From positions 25,462-89,461 of the forward strand of contig LUJP01000080.1 in NCBI GenBank assembly GCA_001689535.1: 64,000 bases of DNA, given 5' to 3'. Positions 51,919 through 61,671 of this stretch are shown one piece after another. Every line of letters starts with the position of its first letter. Positions within the stretch are counted from its first letter, which is position 1. The translations under genes were made by a program, and so were the position numbers. This stretch comes from Bacteroidales bacterium M5 (GTDB taxonomy: Bacteria; Bacteroidota; Bacteroidia; Bacteroidales; Muribaculaceae). The notes under the pieces were generated by a model. The model was not told the DNA's origin and made no database searches. It was given only the letters and a program-made list of their open reading frames with translations.

Positions 51919-52005
51919 CGAAACAAAGATTTAATAAATCGTATCGGCGTGCTGGTCAGCACCGTATGCCTTAATTCAACCAATCAACTAAATATTGAAC
52001 TGCCC

Positions 52006-52488
52006 ATGAGAAACTTAAAATTACTCTCCATCATCACAATCATGTTGTTTTTTGTCGGCTGTAAAAGTGGGAATAAGACAGAAGACAAGACCACGGAATC
52101 TACAGCGGAAACACACCAAATGACAGACACGCCCAAGGGCCTTGTAAAAAAGTATGTGGAAGAAAACACTTATATCGATGTCGACATACCTTCCATTGCT
52201 TATGGCCTGGCCAATCCTTCGGCTGTCTCCGGCACCATCAGCGGCGACGACATGGCAAAGGCAAAGGCCGCAATCTACCGTTTCTACAAGAACGTCTCCA
52301 TAGTAGACGGCTATTTAATCTGCTCCATCCGAAGCGGTGCGGATATAAATGTTTCTGACAGCGTATTCACTGCCCTGTCAGAAAATCTGAACGATATGAA
52401 TTCCTATATCAAGGAGGCTAAAGCCAAAGGTGAGACTGTCAATATGTTCGAACCCGATGAAAACTACCTGAATTCCCTGCTGGAATGA
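52006..52488 (+). CDS. small lipoprotein of unknown function
   Basis: 160 residues from the ATG at 52006, which gives a lipoprotein signal (lipobox FVGC, Cys near residue 19). A Lys/Glu/Thr-rich linker follows, then an alpha/beta domain of about 110 residues with no recognised motif (VDIPSIAYGLANPSAVSGTI). It is flanked on both sides by copies of the same hairpin-promoter module, so it is an independent transcription unit between the M3 peptidase and the glycan cluster. I do not recognise the family. Confidence 0.75.
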   Translation: MRNLKLLSIITIMLFFVGCKSGNKTEDKTTESTAETHQMTDTPKGLVKKYVEENTYIDVDIPSIAYGLANPSAVSGTISGDDMAKAKAAIYRFYKNVSIVDGYLICSIRSGADINVSDSVFTALSENLNDMNSYIKEAKAKGETVNMFEPDENYLNSLLE

Positions 52489-52518
52489 AATTCTGAAATT
52501 AGTAAAATAATGCATCCT

Positions 52519-52555
52519 ATTCCCCGAATTGTCCTGTAGTGACAATCCGGGGAAT
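52519..52555 (+). repeat. hairpin of a duplicated terminator-promoter module, copy 2
   Basis: The arms ATTCCCCG-ATTGTC / GACAAT-CGGGGAAT with a 7-nt loop directly precede the -7 element at 52559. It matches copy 1 at 51870. Confidence 0.75.
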
Positions 52556-52558
52556 TAT

Positions 52559-52566
52559 TATTTTTG
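52559..52566 (+). promoter_or_regulatory. -7 promoter element (TATTTTTG) for the glycan cluster
   Basis: A perfect TAnnTTTG 36 bases before the start at 52603. It is likely the lead promoter of the co-oriented genes up to the window end. Confidence 0.65.
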
Positions 52567-52602
52567 CGTTATCATTCATCAACTTAAATTTCACCTTAGA
52601 TC

Positions 52603-54873
52603 ATGAGAAAAATTTGGCAGTCAGCTGCAGTCGTGACCATGTTGTGTCTCAGTGCATGCTCAAATGAGAATAAGCATCTGCTAAAGACCGACTACTTCGG
52701 AGTCGAAGTCAATCCCAGTGGATATATCACCGGAATGTACGACCGAACGAAGGACAACCGTAACTTCAGCCCTGCCGACAAGCCGTCGCCGCTGCTGTCG
52801 CTCTACGATGAATCGCTTCGCCGCTACTATTATCCGGTGAAGGCCAGCTATTCGGGTGACAAAATCCGCCTTGAATATGAAAACGGCTCGGTAGCAACCG
52901 TAAAAGTCGATGAAAAGAACAAATACCTCCGCTTCACGCTTGAAAACCTCACCAACCGCGACAATATAGGTGGCGTGCGGTGGGGAAAATATCATACCAA
53001 CATCACCAATCTTCTCGGCGAGATAATAGGCGTGGCCCGCGACACCACCGAGAAGGTGCATTTCGCCATAGGCGTTCTGTCACTCGATGACAATACCATA
53101 GGAGGCGAATCGCATTTCACCTCCGAGACAGGTGCCGGTGGCTATATTGTCCACACTCCCGACGCTGAAAAACATCCTCTGCCGGCCTCCCTTATCGAAG
53201 GTCAGCAATTCACTCTGGGAGGCGACGGCATTAGCGACGTGGCCTTCTACAACCGCCGTGAGCCCTATTTCCGCATGCTCTACGGAAGCGCCGCCGGCGT
53301 TGACGAAAACGGCCGCATAAACATTCGCTACCATTCTCGCGACCGCCGTAAGGAAAATCTGATTTATTCTCCCGAAGGAGTGCCGATCCAGTCAAACAAC
53401 GAGCCGAACCATCTCATGCGCCAGGCCGTACCCGGAGTGGACTATATAGGCTCGTCGATAGCCATGTGGGGAAGCCCCGACAGCATAGCCCTCATGGATG
53501 TGATTCAGAACATAGTGAAAGAAGAGGGATTACCCTACCCCACCTTCCAGGGTAAATGGGTGAAGGATCCCACCGCGTTCCGTCCCGACATAATCACTCA
53601 CGGCAACCTTTATGACAGCATTGCCTCATACGCTCGCCAGATGGGCCTGAAAGCCATCCTTGCCTACGACCATCCCTTCCTGCACGCCGACCGCGCCCAC
53701 AATGGCTACATCGACGGCAAGAACGGCGAGAAAAAACCGTTCCATTTCTCCGACCGCGACCTCTCGCACCGCGAGTATGCCGATGAACTGGCAAAAGACG
53801 GAATCATTCTGGGACGCACATGCATCACCAACTCACTCGCGCCGGGCACAGCCGATTCCGGTCCGATGCCGTCTGACAGCATCTGCATCCAGCACCGCCG
53901 TAAACTTACCCGCACTATCTCCGAGACAGACACGATAATCGAAATCGACGACCCTACCTATATGAACGAAATTGCGTGCTGGGAAGGACACTGCAAGGAG
54001 CTAAATATGGTGAAAATAGGCAAAGAGCTTATTCACTATCTTGGCGTAACGAACACAGCGCCTTACCGGTTGCTGAACGTTACGCGCGGTTACTGGGGCA
54101 CCACTCCCGCAAGGCATGAGGCCGGCCAGAACGTCGACAAGGCCCAGGTAACCGTGGGCTGGAGCTATCAGGGTCTTGTTCCCGGTCTTGAGCTTCAGGA
54201 CGAGATAGCGCGCAACTACGGAGATATATGCGGCAACAGCGGTCTGGGATATTACGATTTCGACGGCCAGGAATTCCTGTTCCACAGTGGTTTCGGCTCA
54301 TATTCCGTTAAGCGCTTTTTCCGCAATCTGTTTGCCCGCGCCAAGGAACATGGCCTGAATCAGGGCGTAAGATTCACCGGCGCCACACTTTCAGAAGGCT
54401 CGTGGCACTACCAGAGCATCTGGAACGTGGGTGGCGGTCTTAACATCTATGATGTCAAGAAACGCCAGTGGGGTGGGGCTACAAGCCAGGGCAAAGACCT
54501 GCGCGACGTTACTTATGCCAACTTCTTCCCGTCGTCGTTCGGCGCCAATTTCCCCATCACCGCTACTTCCACCGTTGAGGATTACGAACATATCGAGGCT
54601 ACAGCCGTGGGATATGGAGCCACATACGGTCTGCAGCTTGGGCAGCAGGATGTGGAGAGCTGTCCGCAGAAATATGCCATATTCAATGTTATCCGCACAT
54701 GGGAGGAGGCCCGCAGCGCCGATGCCTTCCCGACCCATGTGAAGAAACTGCTGCAGGACCCGGCTCTCAGCTGGCGGCTGGAAGCAGGCGACGCTCCTCT
54801 TACATGGCGTCTGCACCAGATGGAGGGAGGCAAACCCGTGCGCACCATCGAACTCAAAGGTAAAAACTCATAA
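52603..54873 (+). CDS. unclassified large lipoprotein, probable glycoside hydrolase
   Basis: A 756-residue lipoprotein (lipobox LSAC). The N-terminal third is beta-rich (YFGVEVNPSGYITGMYD, YENGSVATVKVD, RWGKYHTNITNLLGEIIGVARD) and looks like the sandwich domain that precedes many glycosidase barrels. The central part has barrel-like strands (GLKAILAYDHPFLHADR, LGRTCITNSLAPG, GYYDFDGQEFLFHSG) with several candidate acidic residues, notably in YYDFDGQE. I cannot assign a CAZy family. It leads a cluster with GH35, GH97 and GH31 genes and begins 13 bp before the next gene's start, so a role in the same glycan's breakdown is likely. Confidence 0.75.
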   Translation: MRKIWQSAAVVTMLCLSACSNENKHLLKTDYFGVEVNPSGYITGMYDRTKDNRNFSPADKPSPLLSLYDESLRRYYYPVKASYSGDKIRLEYENGSVATVKVDEKNKYLRFTLENLTNRDNIGGVRWGKYHTNITNLLGEIIGVARDTTEKVHFAIGVLSLDDNTIGGESHFTSETGAGGYIVHTPDAEKHPLPASLIEGQQFTLGGDGISDVAFYNRREPYFRMLYGSAAGVDENGRINIRYHSRDRRKENLIYSPEGVPIQSNNEPNHLMRQAVPGVDYIGSSIAMWGSPDSIALMDVIQNIVKEEGLPYPTFQGKWVKDPTAFRPDIITHGNLYDSIASYARQMGLKAILAYDHPFLHADRAHNGYIDGKNGEKKPFHFSDRDLSHREYADELAKDGIILGRTCITNSLAPGTADSGPMPSDSICIQHRRKLTRTISETDTIIEIDDPTYMNEIACWEGHCKELNMVKIGKELIHYLGVTNTAPYRLLNVTRGYWGTTPARHEAGQNVDKAQVTVGWSYQGLVPGLELQDEIARNYGDICGNSGLGYYDFDGQEFLFHSGFGSYSVKRFFRNLFARAKEHGLNQGVRFTGATLSEGSWHYQSIWNVGGGLNIYDVKKRQWGGATSQGKDLRDVTYANFFPSSFGANFPITATSTVEDYEHIEATAVGYGATYGLQLGQQDVESCPQKYAIFNVIRTWEEARSADAFPTHVKKLLQDPALSWRLEAGDAPLTWRLHQMEGGKPVRTIELKGKNS

Positions 54874-54886
54874 GTAACAGATACTC

Positions 54887-57139
54887 ATGAAACGAATCTA
54901 CAGACTTGCAATGACGCTGGCCGCAATGGCCGTATGTATGGAAGCTGGAGCTGAAAGAGCGTCCTGGCTTCCCGGTAAACCGGTGGTAAAAGACGGTATC
55001 AGACTGCTGGACTGCCGTTATAGCGGGCCGCAACTCATAGGCTGTGACGAAGTAACTTCCGGCGGCCGGTGGAAAGTGATTCCGTCCGTGACCGACAACG
55101 GCAGCGGAACCATCTCTCGCGTGTACCGCTTTGTGGCTCTTGAGGATATGGACAGCTGCGGTGTGGCTGTGGCATTTGACCGCGCCGGATGGTCGAGCGA
55201 CAACTATGTGATGCTCCCCTCGGCCGTGTATGGCGGCAACCGCCAGCGTATAGTCTCGCGTGCGTATGCCACCGGACTTGACCGCACCGACTATTACCGC
55301 AAGGACCTTGCCCTCACCTCCAACCCCATACCGCAGCTTTCGCCCGAATTCGGAGCCAAGTCAAGACTCGAACTTCTCTCCTGCAATGTGGCCACTCCCG
55401 CCATGGCTGTGCTTGACCGCCATCGCAGCACCGGAACCATCTATATTACCGCGCAGGGGCTGCCTCAGGAAAATGAAGTGAAGGATTTCGGCCTGATAGT
55501 GGAGGAATCGCCTGACCGCAGCATGGCCTCATTTGTGGTCAGCGCTCCGGGTGTCAGAGAGCTTAAGCCTGAATTCATCGGGTTCAGCTCCAGTCCCGAC
55601 CGCGGCATAAAAGTAAGCAAGGGCGACACACTTACAGTAGCCGTGAACGAAATACGCTTTAACTGCCCCGACGTCCCCTCGCTGCTGGGCCGGTTCATGG
55701 CAGAGCGCAAGAACATACCCGCCACAAAGCCAAGTGAGGGAAGGAATCTCATACCGATGAGCCGGGTGATGGAACTGATGATGGCCGATATCGACGACCG
55801 CTATCTCGACCGCGACACCACGCAATATTATTGCCCCGAGAACGCCGACTGGATGTCGTATGGCTGGATAGGGGGCCTGATGAACACCTACCCTGCTCTC
55901 GCGCTTGGCGACGCCGAGCATCTGCGCCGCGTGATAAACACCTTCGACTTCGGCCTTTCCCACGGTGAAGGCAAAAGCGGATATTTCTATGACACCGTAG
56001 GCTCCGACGGCAATGTGCTCCGGCGCGATGCCGCGGCAGCCGAAAATATTCCCGACATAGCTCTTACGCGCAAGAACGCCGATATGCTCTACTGGCCCGT
56101 GAAGCAGTTTATGCTTATGAAGAAGCAGGGCAACGGAAAGCTGATTAAGCCCGAATGAGAGAGCCGCATGCGCCGTCTGGCCGATGCCTTTGTTGACACC
56201 TGGAAAAAACATGGCACATGGGGAAACTACGTAAACCCCGAGACAGGCGACATTGCTGTCTACAACACTTCAGGAGGCGCTATGGCACCGGCCGGTCTGG
56301 CACTCGCTTCAGTCTACTTCAACAATCCTGAATATCTCGCTGTGGCCCGTGAGGGCGCAAAGGCTCTCTACGATGAGTTCGCCATTACAGGATTCACCTC
56401 GGGAGGATGCGGCGACATTCTGCAGAATGCCGATTCGGAGACCGCCGTGGCTCTGCTCACATCTCTGATGACACTTGCCGAAGTCACCGGCGACAGTAGC
56501 TACATACCCCAGGCAGAAGCTCTTGCAGCACTCTGCGCCACCTGGACAGTGTCATATCCCTACGTGCTTCCTGCTGACACGCCTCTGGCACGCCTCGGAG
56601 CCGACCTTACCGGCGCCGTATGGGCAAGCACCCAGAACAAGCATGGAGCTCCGGGATTCTGCACACAGTCAGGCGACGCCCTTTTCAAGCTCTACCGCAC
56701 CACAGGCAACGAGCTGTATGCCGCCCTTCTGCGCGACATAATCCACGCCCATGCCGAAGGCATACAGCCCAACGGCAAGATAACCGAGCGCCTCACCTAC
56801 TGTGACGCCGACAGCCGCGGTTCGCGCGGCGACGGAGGCAAGACCGGCTGGAACGAGACAAACGGCGCCATGATGGCCACCGAGATTCCCGGAATATATA
56901 TCAACACTGACACCGGCCGCTATTTCGTGTTCGACCATGTGAAGGTCACTGAGCTGAAGAAGAAAAAAGGCGGCTATGAAATGACGCTCTTCAATCCTAC
57001 GGAGCATGAGGCCACGGTAACCGTTTTTGCGGAGAACGCCTCCCAGGCAGCCAAACCGTTAGGTGACAACCGCTTTACTGAATGGACGCAGAAGGTTACC
57101 GTGAAGCCCGGAAAGAGCGTGAAATACAGAGTAAAATAA
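54887..57139 (+). pseudogene. exported alpha-toroid-type glycan enzyme interrupted by an in-frame TGA
   Basis: The frame runs from 54887 with a signal peptide (ending GAGA) to a TGA at 56156-56158 (codon 424) and continues in the same frame, with good codon use, to 57139 for about 750 codons in all. The sequence around the stop is KLIKPE-stop-ESRMRRLADAFVDTWKKHG. A Trp (TGG to TGA) or Arg/Gly codon would restore it. The first part is beta-rich. The second has repeated helix pairs (GGAMAPAGLALASVYF, ETAVALLTSLMTLAEVTGD, GDALFKLYRTTGNELY) like an (alpha/alpha)6 toroid. Re-initiation at the ATG at 56168 is possible. No CAZy family can be given. Confidence 0.8.
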
Positions 57140-57165
57140 ACCAATCAGATTTTCAGCCTATAACA

Positions 57166-59634
57166 ATGAACAGAGCCATTTTCACATTACTTTGCCTTGT
57201 GACCGCCTTCACAGCTTTCGGAGAATCCGAAACAAAACCGGCAAAGATTTTCGCGTCGCCCGACCGCATACGCTACGACGGCAACTGCATGACAATCGAT
57301 GGTGAAGACAAGTTTGTCTATTCGGCAGCGTTTCACTATTTCAGATGTCCCGAGGAGTTGTGGCGCGACAGATTCCGCAAAATCAAAGAAGCCGGATTTA
57401 ATACGGTAGAGACTTATGTGCCATGGAACTGGCATGAGAGAACAATGCCGGCGTCGATGAATGACACAACCCATTTTGATTTCTCCGATCTGAAAAGATG
57501 GCTTAAAATAGCTCATGAGGAGTTCGGCCTTTACACCATAGTCAGACCCGGTCCGTTTATTTGCGCTGAGTTTTCCGGCGGTGCTTATCCTCGTTGGCTT
57601 GCTAAGTTCAGACCTGCCAATGTTGAAGGATTCTGGCTCAGAAGTGCTGATCCGGCGCATATAGCATGGTCGGAACATTGGTTCAGAGCTGTCTGCAAAG
57701 CTTTGGCCGACGAGCAGATAACCAGAAAACCCAAAGGCGGCAAGGGTATTATAATGATTCAGATAGAGAACGAATACAATGCCCACTGGTGTAACAATAA
57801 AGACCGGTTTCTGAAGGCGCTCTACAAGACAGTGCGTAATAATGGATTTGATGTTCCGGTCTTTACCTGTCTGACAGGCGAATGCCGGGGCAGCGCCGAC
57901 GCTGAACTGTCGCAGGTGTTTGACTGTGACAATTACTACGTTGGACAGAAGGATGCGCCAAGTTGTGCTTACAGAATGTCGTCGTTAAAACGTCAGCAGC
58001 CCGATGCCCCGGGGTTTGTCACCGAACTGCAGGGCGGATGGTTCTCGCTGGTGACCGGCACGCTGAGTGAAGAGCATTACTCCGATTCCCGCCATTTTCA
58101 GGCGATAGGTCTGATGACAATGTTGGGCGGAGGAACAGGTATCAATTATTATATGTTTTTCGGCGGAACCCATTTCGCCGGATGGGGCGCCAGAGGAATG
58201 ACCACCTCGTATGACTACAATTCCGCCATAAGAGAAAGCGGCGGGGTGGGCGAAAAATATCTTGCAGCCAAAGGTATCGGCGAGTTCATCAGAAAGTATG
58301 AGCCGCAGCTGGTGCGCTCGCAGGGTGGTCCGTGCAAGATTGAAAATGCGCCTGAGGAACTGTTCGGCGGTGTGAGAAGAGCCGATGACGGTACTCTGTT
58401 CGTATTTCTGCACAACACCGATCCGCATAAGCGCCTGAAAGGAAAGGCAACTCTGCAGCCTGGTAAGATAAGCCTTCCCCAGAAGGAAATGTACAATATC
58501 GACCAGAACGGAAATAAAGTGCTTATGAACGTTGCCGGAGCCGAAAGCTCACGCGACTCCATGTATGTGTCACCCATAACGGTTGAATACAACCTTGACA
58601 GTCTGGACAGCAAGGTGCTTGTGATTAAACCGGGCAAGACTCCCGCGTCAGGCGAATGGTGGCCGAGGAAACAGGCTGAAATCAAACGTCCCTCAAAACT
58701 TCCTGAGCCGGTGAGAATAGCTGCGGTGAAACGCAAGGAAGACAATTACGGAGCCGCTGAATGGATTTCACTGGTGCGTCCGGTGTCGATGACCGATCTT
58801 GGGGTAAATGATTTCAGATACAGCCTCTACAGATGTGCCGTGGACCTTTCAGAGCGTCAGGCCCTGACCGAGAAGTTCCTGCTGTTTAATATGTTTACGC
58901 GCGACATTGTATCTGTGACCGTGAACGGCAAGAGTGTGAAACGTCTCTTCCCTGAAAATGCCGATGCACAGACATGGCTCACACGCAACTGCTACGACCG
59001 TATTCGCAACGACGAATACGACAACCGGTTCGACGTGTCCGGTGCCTTGAAGGAAGGCCGCAATGAGATTCTGGTGGTTTACGAGAATCTCGGCCACGCC
59101 CACGGCTATGTGCCTATGGAGGAATTGTCGGGCATACGCGAGGGCGGTCTCTCGGTTTCCGAAACAGCCATGACTCACCCACTGGAGTGGGAATATGCGG
59201 CCGATGTAGCGGGAATAACCCAGAAATGGAATCAACCGGAATATGACGCATCGGGCTGGGATGAGGTAAGCCTCGACATACATAGCGAAATACCCCGCAA
59301 GGGCAACAACATCCAGCCTTCCGGTAAGCAGGACGGACTGTTCACCTGGTACAGAATGGAATTTAAGCTGCCTGAGGCCCGAAAGAACGAATGGATTCCG
59401 TGGCTGATAAGAATGAATGCGTCGGGCAACGGATATATGTGGCTTAACGGCCACAATATCGGACGCCACTGGGAAGCCGGTCCGCAGCGCGAATTCTATC
59501 TGCCCGAATGCTGGCTTAATTTCGGCCGTGAAAAGAATGTGCTGGTAATAGGCCTGCGTCAGACCTCTAACGGCGCTTTCATAAAGTCGGCAGAAATCGC
59601 TCCCTACACTAATGCCGCCGAGTTGAGGATGTAG
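57166..59634 (+). CDS. GH35 beta-galactosidase, exported
   Basis: 822 residues from the ATG at 57166, which gives a signal peptide ending TAFG; an in-frame ATG at 57082 would lie inside the preceding gene. GH35 barrel: AAFHYFRCPEELWRDR, NTVETYVPWNWHE, RPGPFICAEFSGGAYPRWL, IQIENEYNAH (Glu203 acid/base) and VTELQGGW (Glu287 nucleophile). C-terminal jelly rolls carry YMWLNGHNIGRHWEAGPQ and PECWLNFGREKNVLVIG. It removes terminal beta-galactose, for example from arabinogalactan, galactan or xyloglucan side chains. It starts 26 bp after the interrupted gene. Confidence 0.94.
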   Translation: MNRAIFTLLCLVTAFTAFGESETKPAKIFASPDRIRYDGNCMTIDGEDKFVYSAAFHYFRCPEELWRDRFRKIKEAGFNTVETYVPWNWHERTMPASMNDTTHFDFSDLKRWLKIAHEEFGLYTIVRPGPFICAEFSGGAYPRWLAKFRPANVEGFWLRSADPAHIAWSEHWFRAVCKALADEQITRKPKGGKGIIMIQIENEYNAHWCNNKDRFLKALYKTVRNNGFDVPVFTCLTGECRGSADAELSQVFDCDNYYVGQKDAPSCAYRMSSLKRQQPDAPGFVTELQGGWFSLVTGTLSEEHYSDSRHFQAIGLMTMLGGGTGINYYMFFGGTHFAGWGARGMTTSYDYNSAIRESGGVGEKYLAAKGIGEFIRKYEPQLVRSQGGPCKIENAPEELFGGVRRADDGTLFVFLHNTDPHKRLKGKATLQPGKISLPQKEMYNIDQNGNKVLMNVAGAESSRDSMYVSPITVEYNLDSLDSKVLVIKPGKTPASGEWWPRKQAEIKRPSKLPEPVRIAAVKRKEDNYGAAEWISLVRPVSMTDLGVNDFRYSLYRCAVDLSERQALTEKFLLFNMFTRDIVSVTVNGKSVKRLFPENADAQTWLTRNCYDRIRNDEYDNRFDVSGALKEGRNEILVVYENLGHAHGYVPMEELSGIREGGLSVSETAMTHPLEWEYAADVAGITQKWNQPEYDASGWDEVSLDIHSEIPRKGNNIQPSGKQDGLFTWYRMEFKLPEARKNEWIPWLIRMNASGNGYMWLNGHNIGRHWEAGPQREFYLPECWLNFGREKNVLVIGLRQTSNGAFIKSAEIAPYTNAAELRM

Positions 59635-59698
59635 CATGCCGGAGCGTTTCTTTACGTCAACCAAATAAACAGTATCCACCCCTCTCCCTTATATAAAC

Positions 59699-61621
59699 AT
59701 GATCAAAAGGCCTCTGATTCTGATTCCGCTCCTGTTGCTTACTCTTGTAATATGCGCCTCGTGCCGGAGCGGTGCATATAAGCTCACCTCCCCTGACAAT
59801 AAACTTGCCATGACAATACAGCAGGAGGAAAACGGACAGCTTACATACACGTTTACAGCCAACGGCGCACAGCTTGTTGACAAATCCCTGATGGGCTTCA
59901 CAACGGAGGCGGAAGGAACAATTCCAGACTCCAGCTGGACCGTGGCCCGGGTCACAGAACGCAAGATACGTGATGAATGGAGGCCTCTGTGGGGCAAACG
60001 CGAGGTTGTGCCCGACCATTTCAATGAATTGACGGTGACGCTGTGCCGAAAGGGCGGTTCACCCGACAGCCTTGAGATTGTGGCCCGCGCCTACAACGAC
60101 GGCGTAGCCTTCCGGTACTGTATCCCCTCCGGCTCCAATTGCGATACAACTACTGCGAACGAGCTCACGGAATACAATTTTGCCGATGATTATACTGCCT
60201 GGTATTACAATGGCGAAAACCATAATATCGGGCCGGAAAAACTCACTGAGACCGCCGAGCCCAGATTGCCGGTGATGACTGTAAAAGCCGGCGACACCCA
60301 CTATATGGCGATTCATGAGGCCAATCTGGAAACCGGCGCTCCTCTGGTGCTGCAATCCTCAAAAGGTGAAAGTCTGTTCAGCGTGGTGTCGGTGCCGGTA
60401 AGTCTGTTTGCCGGCTATAAATCGGCATGGCGCGTGATAATGTACGGAGAGGCTCCGGGCGCGCTTACCGACTCCCATCTGTTAGAGCTGCTGAATCCCG
60501 ACCCCGCTCCCGGTTACGATTTTTCGTGGGTGAAACCCGGAATGGCCGTCTGGGACTGGCGTATAAACGGAGCGGAATGGGACGGCTTCAAGTACACGAT
60601 GTCCTACCCGTCGTGGGTGCGCATGGTCGACTTTGCAGCCGAGCAAGGTTTCAAATATCTGGTGCTTGACGCCAACTGGTATGGCCCTGAATTTGAATCG
60701 GGCTCCAACCCGGTGGAAGGCGACAAGGCCGATGATGTGCGCAAGCTGATAGAATACGGAAAGAATAAGGGTGTAGGTATATGGCTATATCTCAACGATG
60801 TGGGAGGACGCCGGTTTCCCATAGAAGAAACGCTTAAACAGTATGGCGAATGGGGTGCCGCAGGTGTTAAATACGGCTTTATGACCGGAAGCCAGGCCGA
60901 GAAGAATGCAAGGACGAAGATGATTACCGAACTCTGCGCCAAAAACCATCTCCTGGTGGACTATCACGACGGACCGGTGCATCCCTACGGCCAGATGCGT
61001 ACCTGGCCTAATGCCGTGACGCGCGAATACTGCCACGCACAGCTTGACGGACACCATGTGTTTGACCCTACAACTTTTGTCACAACTGTTTTTGTTAATA
61101 TGGTGGCCGGACCACTCGACATGAACAACGGAATGTTTGACCTCCGACAGGGAAACACAACCCGTGTGGACGAGAACCAGCCTGTGCCGTCTACCGTGGT
61201 TTCGGAAGCCGCGCGCACGCTGATAGTGTTCTCAGGTGTGACAATACTCCCCGACATCCCCGAATACTACAGGAAATATCCCGTGCTGCTCGACTTCCTT
61301 TCCTCGCAGAAAATGCCGTGGAAAGAAAGCCGCACTCTGGCCGGTGAGATAGGCGAATATATTGTAATGATGCGTCAGACAGATGATGCCTACCTTGTGG
61401 GCGCCGCCACCAATGAGTCCGCTCGCACTATCAGCCTGCCGCTGACATTTCTTGCCGATGGCGATTACAATGCTACCATAGTGGAGGATGGCGATGATGC
61501 CCATTATCTCACAAACCGCGAGACACTGAAAGTGACAGAAGCCACGGTAACCAGCAGCGACACCCTCCGGTTAAAGCTCGCTCCCGGCGGCGGCTCCTGC
61601 ATCAAATTCGTCAGACGCTGA
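59699..61621 (+). CDS. GH97 glycoside hydrolase (alpha-glucosidase/alpha-galactosidase family), lipoprotein
   Basis: A 640-residue lipoprotein (lipobox ICASC). GH97 hallmarks: YKLTSPDNKLAMTI start, VAFRYCIP, YTAWYYNGENHN, the barrel with GFKYLVLDANWYG, GVKYGFM, LVDYHDGPVHPYGQMRTWPN, AVTREY and FVNMVAGPLDMNNGMFDL. In the retaining alpha-galactosidase branch the segment GVKYGFM has an Asp where this protein has Gly393, so it more likely follows the inverting, SusB-like mechanism with Glu bases. That is from memory of the family. It lies 64 bp after the GH35 gene. Confidence 0.92.
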   Translation: MIKRPLILIPLLLLTLVICASCRSGAYKLTSPDNKLAMTIQQEENGQLTYTFTANGAQLVDKSLMGFTTEAEGTIPDSSWTVARVTERKIRDEWRPLWGKREVVPDHFNELTVTLCRKGGSPDSLEIVARAYNDGVAFRYCIPSGSNCDTTTANELTEYNFADDYTAWYYNGENHNIGPEKLTETAEPRLPVMTVKAGDTHYMAIHEANLETGAPLVLQSSKGESLFSVVSVPVSLFAGYKSAWRVIMYGEAPGALTDSHLLELLNPDPAPGYDFSWVKPGMAVWDWRINGAEWDGFKYTMSYPSWVRMVDFAAEQGFKYLVLDANWYGPEFESGSNPVEGDKADDVRKLIEYGKNKGVGIWLYLNDVGGRRFPIEETLKQYGEWGAAGVKYGFMTGSQAEKNARTKMITELCAKNHLLVDYHDGPVHPYGQMRTWPNAVTREYCHAQLDGHHVFDPTTFVTTVFVNMVAGPLDMNNGMFDLRQGNTTRVDENQPVPSTVVSEAARTLIVFSGVTILPDIPEYYRKYPVLLDFLSSQKMPWKESRTLAGEIGEYIVMMRQTDDAYLVGAATNESARTISLPLTFLADGDYNATIVEDGDDAHYLTNRETLKVTEATVTSSDTLRLKLAPGGGSCIKFVRR

Positions 61622-61671
61622 CCCTCAGGGACCATGACCTTACAACCCCTCCCCAGAAACCACATTGCCTT

